From positions 1-64,000 of the IMG/VR virus record IMGVR_UViG_3300025168_000039: a stretch of DNA of 64,000 bases, one strand, 5' to 3'. Positions 57,989 to 64,000 of the stretch are shown here, in pieces. A program made the position numbers and the translations under genes. The notes beneath the pieces are model-generated. The model searched no databases, was not told where the DNA came from, and was given only the letters and a program-made list of their open reading frames with translations. The stretch is from a virus. Each line of letters begins with the position of its first letter. Position 1 is the stretch's first letter.

Positions 57989-59874
57989 TACCTTTTACCT
58001 GCTGGTTGAATAGCTACTCGAACACTACCCCATTTCCAAGATGTATTTAAATCAGATGTTGATACTCTAAAATTAGCCTGTCTTCCTCTTGCTCTCATGT
58101 CAATTTTTTGTGTAGCATCTGTTATATCAAAGGGACCAATCTCTTTTGTAGTTCCTGCAGGATAATCTTTTATATTAATTGAAAATTTAATTGTACCCGT
58201 ATTAATATCATAATCAGGAATAATCTTATCAATAAACATAATATCATCACCATCACCTATATCGATATCAGCACTCTCAATAAATGATGTTAGTGGTTGA
58301 TTGTTACCAGAGAATACAGAAGTTGGTTCATTATACCAAATAAACTGTGGGTTAGTTGCTGAAACATTTCCAGTTACTGCTCCTGTAGCAATAGTGTTAA
58401 GAAATACTGAGTCATCAATAAAAGTTGTATAGAAGTTAGAACCATAGACCCAAGTATTTTCCATGTAGTTATATATTACATAACTATCTGGTTCATTAGA
58501 CCCAGACTTTGGATATAACCAAATGATCTCATGGAACTCTGAATTAAGACCAGCAAACACTTTAGATTTTTGAGTCATATTAAAATCGTCATATAGATAT
58601 CTACGAATAGTACAATCTAATTTTTTAACTGAACCATCGAACATAAAGAAGTCTGTGTCACCCATCCAATATGTTCTACCCCCTACATCAATAGCTGCAT
58701 GTGATCCTATCAAGCCACAGTTTGTACCGACTTGAGACATTCTAAATATAAAGGGAGGACCAACAAATTGCAGAGTATAAAGAGCATTATCTGTATAAAC
58801 TAGAATTGCATTACGTCCTCGTACACCACCAACAATTCTAGTACCATCAATAAGTTGAAGCTCACCTGATGTAGATGATACTGAAGGAATCCAGTTAGCA
58901 TAATCTTCTTGATCTGACCATCTTACAAGAAGAGGATTAAAGACTGATGTTGCAAACTCTTCTGTTCCAAGAGCAATCACATGACGATCATTAGGAGATA
59001 TAACAATACTATTAATTTTTGATGGTGCAGTACCCACAACAGAAGACCTAACCGGCGCTAAACTTGCATTAGCGTCCCAATGAATTAAGTTTCCTCCTTG
59101 TCTAGCAGCAAGTAAATCTTCACCAAAGTTATCTAAAGACCACTGTGTTCCTAAGAAAATAATGTTAGAAGATTCTGCTGGTTGATTCCAAGCTCTTTCT
59201 CCTGTCGCTGAAACACCCGCATTATATATACCTGCACCATATCCCAATCCTTGAATTGGATTTGATTGACCTGTAGCTAAAAGAAAGAAAGCAATACCTG
59301 AACCCTGATTTGATTCTGTACTAGCGGCTACACTAGTTACACTAATAAAAAAGTTATTTACTCCTTGAACACTTACTACTTCAAATGTAGGTCCACCAAA
59401 TGAAGATACAGAAAAATCTAGTCCGTTTGTGGTAAAACCGTTAATAGAAGTATTAGAAAACTCAACGTAATCTCCGACGTTTCTTCCATTATTATTAGAA
59501 CTAACCTCAATTAAAGGAGAGCCAGCAGCCGTATCAAAACTCCCTGCACTCCCTAAGTTACCAATACTAACTGTACTAACTACTGGTGTTATATCATAAG
59601 GATAATCATTATAAACAACATATAATTTACTTTCAGTACCATAACCTAAAAGTTTTTCTGTATTATTATTTGTCCAGGCAAGTAAATCTCTAGCAGTTCC
59701 GGTAAAAGAAGTATCAATAAATTTTTGATATCCTCTTAAATTTTCAGGCTTACCTTCTCGAAAGCGTACTCGATCTCCATCAAACCATTTACCTTCCTCA
59801 GAATACTGAGTAGACTCACGGTGAAATCCCGGCTTTAAATTTAATTTTTGTAATTTAGAAAGAGTAGAGGCCAT
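57988..59874 (-). CDS. Large tail protein, gp10-like (copy B)
   Basis: 628 aa, full-length homologue of 3592-5460 with similar blocks (KPGFHRESTQYSEEGKW, GDRVRFREGKPENLRGYQK, SPNDRHVIALGT, LDCTIRRYLYDDFN, SWKWGSVR). Divergence at DNA level is visible by eye, so this is a relative and not an identical duplication. Confidence 0.75.
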   Translation of the reverse strand: MASTLSKLQKLNLKPGFHRESTQYSEEGKWFDGDRVRFREGKPENLRGYQKFIDTSFTGTARDLLAWTNNNTEKLLGYGTESKLYVVYNDYPYDITPVVSTVSIGNLGSAGSFDTAAGSPLIEVSSNNNGRNVGDYVEFSNTSINGFTTNGLDFSVSSFGGPTFEVVSVQGVNNFFISVTSVAASTESNQGSGIAFFLLATGQSNPIQGLGYGAGIYNAGVSATGERAWNQPAESSNIIFLGTQWSLDNFGEDLLAARQGGNLIHWDANASLAPVRSSVVGTAPSKINSIVISPNDRHVIALGTEEFATSVFNPLLVRWSDQEDYANWIPSVSSTSGELQLIDGTRIVGGVRGRNAILVYTDNALYTLQFVGPPFIFRMSQVGTNCGLIGSHAAIDVGGRTYWMGDTDFFMFDGSVKKLDCTIRRYLYDDFNMTQKSKVFAGLNSEFHEIIWLYPKSGSNEPDSYVIYNYMENTWVYGSNFYTTFIDDSVFLNTIATGAVTGNVSATNPQFIWYNEPTSVFSGNNQPLTSFIESADIDIGDGDDIMFIDKIIPDYDINTGTIKFSINIKDYPAGTTKEIGPFDITDATQKIDMRARGRQANFRVSTSDLNTSWKWGSVRVAIQPAGKR

Positions 59875-59880
59875 ATGCTT

Positions 59881-60855
59881 TTATCCAAATGAAGAAACTA
59901 AAATCATATCAATAGCACTAACGCCTCGTACATTGTATACCAACATATCAACAGCACTAGCTACTGTAGACAATACAGGAACTTCTGCATCAGGGAAATT
60001 ATAACTATTCCCATAAGACAATGTTCTTGATCCAGTACCGTCTTGAAAAACATAAATAAATCCACTTTGTCCTGGCTGGGCATTAGCACCATTTCCAAGT
60101 GTTCTATTACCTGCTAAAGAAACAAAGAATGTTGTTGCTGTAGATAAGTCTAAAGCAATTGAAGCAGCATCTGTAAGTGTAACCGGAGGTATAACTAGCT
60201 GACCACTAAAAGTTGCTGTAGAAACAAACGTAGCAGGACCATTAACGCAGACATCTGCAGTAAATAATGCACTAGATACTTGCATTGAATTAGCAGCTAT
60301 TGAAGTTACAAATATATTTGTTGCTGAAACACTTGTTGCAAAACCAACAGCAGATGCAAAGGCAACTGCCTTATTAAAAGTATTTGCTTCAGTAAAAGTA
60401 TTTGCTACAGAGAGTTTTGCAAAACCTGTAGTTGTATCTGCAGTTAAATAATCTAAACCAAAAACAGATACAGTATCACATAAGAACATCTTTCTACTAC
60501 CAGCAGCAACAGTACTGCCTGTACCCGCTGCTGTTTTTAATGTAATAGCTGCAGAATTTTGTCTGGTTGTTTTATCATTAATAACATAACTCTTTGACTT
60601 TTGTGGAACAAGAACATTTAGACTAGCAGAGACTGTTCCTGAAAGTTCAAGAAAAGGACTGCGAGATTGATCTGTTGTTCCGTCATTAGCTGTTAGAGTT
60701 ACATCTGCACTAGATACAACAACTGTCGTATAAGCAGCAATAGCTTCGTCTACTAGATCAATAACATTTTGATTTAAAACTGTACCCCAGCTATTAGGAT
60801 TTTCTCCATCTCCCTGCTTCTCTAGTCTAATCCTAGTTGTGTAACTACTTACCAT
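59881..60855 (-). CDS. Tail fibre/appendage protein (copy B)
   Basis: 324 aa. N-terminal anchoring domain shared with 5465-6664 (TTRIRLEKQGDGENPNSWG, TDQSRSPFLELSG), Ser/Thr/Ala shaft, and an unrelated C-terminal domain (SIALDLSTATTFFVSLAGNR, GQSGFIYVFQDGTG). The swapped tip suggests a different receptor. Confidence 0.7.
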   Translation of the reverse strand: MVSSYTTRIRLEKQGDGENPNSWGTVLNQNVIDLVDEAIAAYTTVVVSSADVTLTANDGTTDQSRSPFLELSGTVSASLNVLVPQKSKSYVINDKTTRQNSAAITLKTAAGTGSTVAAGSRKMFLCDTVSVFGLDYLTADTTTGFAKLSVANTFTEANTFNKAVAFASAVGFATSVSATNIFVTSIAANSMQVSSALFTADVCVNGPATFVSTATFSGQLVIPPVTLTDAASIALDLSTATTFFVSLAGNRTLGNGANAQPGQSGFIYVFQDGTGSRTLSYGNSYNFPDAEVPVLSTVASAVDMLVYNVRGVSAIDMILVSSFG

Positions 60856-60857
60856 TC

Positions 60858-61196
60858 TTATATTCCTTTTTCATTCTCTAAAACTATTGTGTAAACTTCT
60901 ATACCTCCAAGAAGTAAAACCTTTCTAAGACTAAAAAGTCTTCCTTGTGTGTCTACAAAATTATTATACATTGTATTTGTTATTCCTGGAATAGGTTCTT
61001 CGTTAAATACACACTCACCTTCTATAAGATATTTTCTAAGAACATAGTGATAATCTTCTTCTGATACTGTTTGTGATTCTGCTATTGATACAATAGCTTC
61101 TTCAGAACGACAAAAATTCCAAATTAAAACATCATGATGTGCATTAGCAACAGAAGTTGTTAAGAATACCATTAAAAAAATTATATATTTTATCAT
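60858..61196 (-). CDS. Secreted two-cysteine protein (copy B)
   Basis: 112 aa from ATG 61196 (an upstream start reads into the AsnB-like gene). Signal peptide IKYIIFLMVFLTTSVANA with ANA-HH cleavage; mature NFCRSEEAI and GECVFN match copy A at 6666-7046. Probably periplasmic with one disulphide. Confidence 0.6.
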   Translation of the reverse strand: MIKYIIFLMVFLTTSVANAHHDVLIWNFCRSEEAIVSIAESQTVSEEDYHYVLRKYLIEGECVFNEEPIPGITNTMYNNFVDTQGRLFSLRKVLLLGGIEVYTIVLENEKGI

Positions 61197-61212
61197 TGTA
61201 ATCAGCTTTATA

Positions 61213-62919
61213 TTAGTTAATAAACTTTTGTAAAGAATCTCCATATTTATCTTTAAGTAGACTAGTATTAGTAGAAGTATCTCCTGCGTAAATAATATTA
61301 TTTTTATTATCTATTCCTAAAGAATGACCCCATCTAACTTTTAATGAACCAATTTTTAGTTTATTGTCTCTATAATCTTCATCAGATGTATAATCATATA
61401 TATAATCTTTTGCCGTAAACTTATAGCTTTTCAATGTATCTTTAAGTTTTTTATCAGGATTCATTACAGACCACTTTTGAAAATTATCTGTTCTAAAGAA
61501 ATGACGAACATTATTAATATTATTACTATTTTTAACCATAGCTAATGAACGATAAGATACTTCTTCCCATTTTAAATTAAAATTCCACCACCAAAATAAA
61601 TCTTTAATAGACGATATTGTATATGGACATTTAGAATTAAACAATTTGATATCCTCAATATCATTAGGATATTTATTTTTAATAAACTCATCTACTGTCA
61701 TTTTTAATATTTCAGGATGAGATATAAATCCTGATGATCCAAAAAGTTGATCACCACATTCTCCTGTAATTGTTAAACCTTTATTTAAATTATCCGCAAT
61801 ATGTCTTATAACTGGAGAATAAAAAGGTTTATCCATATAATATTTATTAGCATCTCTCTCTGTCATTAAGACTTCTTCTGTTTGAATTTTATCTTTAATA
61901 TAATTATTCCAAAATAAAGGATACTCTTCAATAGAATTTAAAGTATAGATAATTTTTAATTTATCATGCCAATCAGAAGGTTTACTTTTTAGTAAACTTA
62001 CCAGAGCTACTGTACTATCTATTCCTCCGCTCCAATATACTTTTAATTCTTTATCTTCATTCCAAAGCTCTACACCTTTTTCATCTGCTACTTCTGCAAA
62101 GGATTTTGTAAATCCTGTTGCATCAGGTATAGGACTTGCTTCTAATTTTAAGTTACTTGTTAAAGTATTTGTTCTATCATTTGGAGTCCAAAGACAATGA
62201 ATAGCTTCTCCGATTAAATCTAGTGTTGTTTTTTTATATTCTCCTGATCCAACTCTTAAAAAATCTGGACGAGCAATAATAAGTTTATCACCTAATATAT
62301 CTGTTGACTTATCTACTGAAGATGTATTTTCAAAATTAAATATACTTGTAAATTTATCTAAAACTTTAATGCTACAATCAATATCTAAATAATTAAACAC
62401 ATTTCTAATTTGTCCTACACCTACGGCAGTATGTAAAAGAACTGAACATTCTACACATTCCTCTTCAGGCACAGGATTAATAAATATATCTTGATCATTC
62501 AATATGTCTACACAAGTTTGCGGGTCAGAAGCATTTAAAATTTCTTGTCTTTTAGTTTTATATAATTCTTCAACAAATAATCTAGATGCATTTTTTTTAA
62601 ACTGATCTAATGCATCAGTAGCTTTATCTTCTACTGTATCTCCTAAAATAGTAGTCGCTTGATCTTTAGTTATTTCTGATCGAAGAAACTGTTCAACTTG
62701 TGTCATGCTCTTAGGCTCTGGAAAATACCAATTTATATTTCTTACATATTGATCATCAAATCTTTCTAACACAACTTTTTTAACAGTCGCTAAATCTTTC
62801 CACTGCTCTTCAAAAGCTGTCTTAGCTTCATTAAGAACCATAACTTTTAAACCAATATCAGAAGGTGACTTGTCACTTCCTGGTAAAGGATTGTCCCTTT
62901 TTTTTAATACTAGACTCAT
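61213..62919 (-). CDS. Asparagine-synthetase-like ATP pyrophosphatase
   Basis: 568 aa. SGGIDST at 297-303 is the PP-loop of the asparagine synthetase/N-type ATP pyrophosphatases, and GECGDQLFG at 386-394 the second AsnB-type motif. This would adenylate a carboxyl group and join it to an amine. There is no N-terminal Cys glutaminase domain; residues 1-290 are an unknown domain with a CVEC pair near 155. Relatives that lack or change the glutaminase include amide-forming cyclases. It sits inside the tail operon, beside a tiny secreted protein and a cupin. Substrate unknown. Confidence 0.75.
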   Translation of the reverse strand: MSLVLKKRDNPLPGSDKSPSDIGLKVMVLNEAKTAFEEQWKDLATVKKVVLERFDDQYVRNINWYFPEPKSMTQVEQFLRSEITKDQATTILGDTVEDKATDALDQFKKNASRLFVEELYKTKRQEILNASDPQTCVDILNDQDIFINPVPEEECVECSVLLHTAVGVGQIRNVFNYLDIDCSIKVLDKFTSIFNFENTSSVDKSTDILGDKLIIARPDFLRVGSGEYKKTTLDLIGEAIHCLWTPNDRTNTLTSNLKLEASPIPDATGFTKSFAEVADEKGVELWNEDKELKVYWSGGIDSTVALVSLLKSKPSDWHDKLKIIYTLNSIEEYPLFWNNYIKDKIQTEEVLMTERDANKYYMDKPFYSPVIRHIADNLNKGLTITGECGDQLFGSSGFISHPEILKMTVDEFIKNKYPNDIEDIKLFNSKCPYTISSIKDLFWWWNFNLKWEEVSYRSLAMVKNSNNINNVRHFFRTDNFQKWSVMNPDKKLKDTLKSYKFTAKDYIYDYTSDEDYRDNKLKIGSLKVRWGHSLGIDNKNNIIYAGDTSTNTSLLKDKYGDSLQKFIN

Positions 62920-63056
62920 TTTGTAAAACTTTCTTCCAGTTGATGAAGTTGAACTATTACTCTAACCTGTTCTGTAGAATATGCAAAACAACCATAAAAG
63001 GCAAAACACAAACCTAAAACTTTAAACGTATTTATTATATATTTTTTATACTGCAT
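62916..63056 (-). CDS. Tiny secreted peptide beside AsnB-like gene
   Basis: 46 aa: MQYKKYIINTFKVLGLCFAF is a signal-type hydrophobic start, YGCFA-YST a possible cleavage or lipobox-like site, and the remaining ~20 residues are polar (VRVIVQLHQLEESFTK). Start overlaps the cupin stop region and its stop overlaps the AsnB-like start (ATGA). Could be a substrate or an exclusion peptide; unproven. Confidence 0.5.
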   Translation of the reverse strand: MQYKKYIINTFKVLGLCFAFYGCFAYSTEQVRVIVQLHQLEESFTK

Positions 63057-63630
63057 GAGTTCCTAACATCATAGGATGGTTAAACTCGTCATTAGTACTA
63101 GACCATATATGCATTGGAACAACAATTAAATCTTGGTTATCTGTTTCAAAGTGATGTGGCTCCATAGCATCTAAGATTAAAGTTTTTCCTTCAATTAATT
63201 TATGTTTCTCTGTATTAGAACCTACACCTGAAACTGCTGTACCGCTTCCTGATAAAACATATACCACTCTATCTGTCGAATGAATATGATGTTTTTGTTC
63301 TGAACATCCGGCGGGTATCTTTAATAGTTGCATACAAGGATCACCAGATCGAATTGGAGGTAAAATATTGTTAGTGCTGCATCCATTAATATATGGTAGA
63401 TAAGTGTTTAAATTAATTTCAGCAGTTCTGTTTGGTGGTATATACCCGTATATAGTAATAATAACTCTACCAAAACATACGCCCCAATTTTTGACTGATA
63501 CACTTTCTTTATTTATAATCCATGCTGAACTATTTTTAGGTATTTTATATTCGTTTCCTGAAGTATCTACTTCGTAGTAGTATAAACTATTTTGTTTTGG
63601 AATGTAACTACGATTATTTAAAAATAACAT
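63046..63630 (-). CDS. Cupin-domain protein
   Basis: 194 aa. The C-terminal ~95 residues form a cupin: LLKIPAGCSEQKHHIH (metal His cluster), DRVVYVLSGSGTAV, then EGKTLILDAMEPHHFET and a closing VVPMHIWS strand. The N-terminal 100 residues are beta-rich and of unknown type. Cupins bind metal and act as dioxygenases, isomerases or sugar epimerases, or are virion proteins. It lies between the fibre gene and the secreted peptide/AsnB-like pair. Confidence 0.7.
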   Translation of the reverse strand: MLFLNNRSYIPKQNSLYYYEVDTSGNEYKIPKNSSAWIINKESVSVKNWGVCFGRVIITIYGYIPPNRTAEINLNTYLPYINGCSTNNILPPIRSGDPCMQLLKIPAGCSEQKHHIHSTDRVVYVLSGSGTAVSGVGSNTEKHKLIEGKTLILDAMEPHHFETDNQDLIVVPMHIWSSTNDEFNHPMMLGTHAV

Positions 63631-64000
63631 CTATGATGTAGCTCCAAAAACATTTCCACTATTTGTTACATTTACTGTTGCACCTGAATTTAATCTAACT
63701 GCTTTTCCTGCTGCTCCTCCTGATCCACCTGAGCCAGCGACTCTACAGTTTGCATTTCCACCAGGACCACTACCACCAGCGCCGCCATTACCTACATTAC
63801 CCCAAGTTCCCCCAGTTCCTCCTGTTGAGGCTCCACCTGAAGAACCACTAGTTGCACTATTTGTGGGAGGATCATTAATACTTGCACCAGCACCTCCATT
63901 ACCTCCTGTTAAATTAGTGCAATCACTACAACTCTGCGCTTCAGAATCATAGGTAGTACAACTACGGTAGCCACCACCACCACCGCCGCCTCCACCACCG
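63631..64000 (-). CDS. Glycine-rich tail fibre, 5' part beyond window
   Basis: 123 codons of the C-terminus are visible; the start lies right of the window. Long Gly runs, a CTTYDSEAQSCSDC segment with several Cys, and a closing GAAGKAVRLNSGATVNV plus NSGNVFGA end typical of glycine-rich phage fibre proteins. Same place in the operon as 7421-8293, but with a different C-terminal end. Confidence 0.7.
   Translation of the reverse strand, partial: GGGGGGGGGGYRSCTTYDSEAQSCSDCTNLTGGNGGAGASINDPPTNSATSGSSGGASTGGTGGTWGNVGNGGAGGSGPGGNANCRVAGSGGSGGAAGKAVRLNSGATVNVTNSGNVFGATS

Noticed and set aside
1-64000. CRISPR array, integrase, transposase or rRNA
   Set aside because: I looked for spaced direct repeats, tyrosine/serine recombinase motifs and transposase DDE motifs and saw none, so integration as a prophage has no direct support.
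1-64000. Exact terminal redundancy of a single circular genome
   Set aside because: The left and right copies differ throughout at DNA and protein level and in domain content, so they are not the repeated ends of one genome.

Overview
The window is double-stranded DNA of a marine-type tailed phage, AT-rich, with tightly packed, often overlapping genes (TAATG and ATGA junctions) and no recognisable bacterial housekeeping gene, integrase or repressor. The gene set points to a podovirus-like marine phage: large terminase, ~840-aa portal, GroES-like protein, scaffold, Mu-gpT-like capsid protein, two adaptor proteins, a gp10-like tail protein, GNAT-fold and giant internal virion proteins, and a replication set of ThyX, primase-helicase, PolA, SSB, exonuclease, endonucleases and class II ribonucleotide reductase. 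I place it near uncultured marine (for example Mediterranean) phages from memory of these families, not from a search.

Layout. 1-23.3 kb (minus strand): late module A, reading right to left from a Cys-rich small gene and TerL (23.2 kb) through portal, GroES-like, scaffold, capsid, small basic proteins, adaptor and fibres to tail and lysozyme-bearing virion proteins, ending in a gene cut by the window edge. 23.3-24.4 kb: divergent control region with promoters, a terminator, palindromes and short repeats. 24.4-33.3 kb (plus): early genes A (many small host-takeover-type genes, gp88-like, SNase, lipoprotein, DUF932, ThyX, primase-helicase). 33.3-33.5 kb: a scar holding two truncated genes. 33.5-47.1 kb (plus): early/middle genes B (second copies of the coiled-coil genes, ThyX and primase-helicase, then PolA, SSB, nucleases, DUF3310, NrdJ, tRNA-Arg, glycosyltransferases, TerS). 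47.1-64 kb (minus): late module B, which repeats the tail end of module A with diverged copies and ends inside a glycine-rich fibre gene.

The central observation is that the window carries diverged (not identical) second copies of about seven tail/virion genes, spaced about 53-54 kb apart, and of a five-gene replication block repeated in tandem at 30-37 kb. TerL, portal and capsid are seen once (A); TerS, PolA and NrdJ once (B). This is what one would get if two related phages with ~50-55 kb genomes were joined head to tail near 33.3-33.4 kb, by recombination, as neighbouring prophages, or by an assembly chimera. The truncated genes at the junction mark where to test it. Comparing the copies also shows module exchange: GH24 lysozyme against tail-lysozyme domains in the same virion protein, an S74-like chaperone domain present in only one copy, and, in B only, a cassette of asparagine-synthetase-like enzyme, tiny secreted protein and cupin inserted in the tail region.
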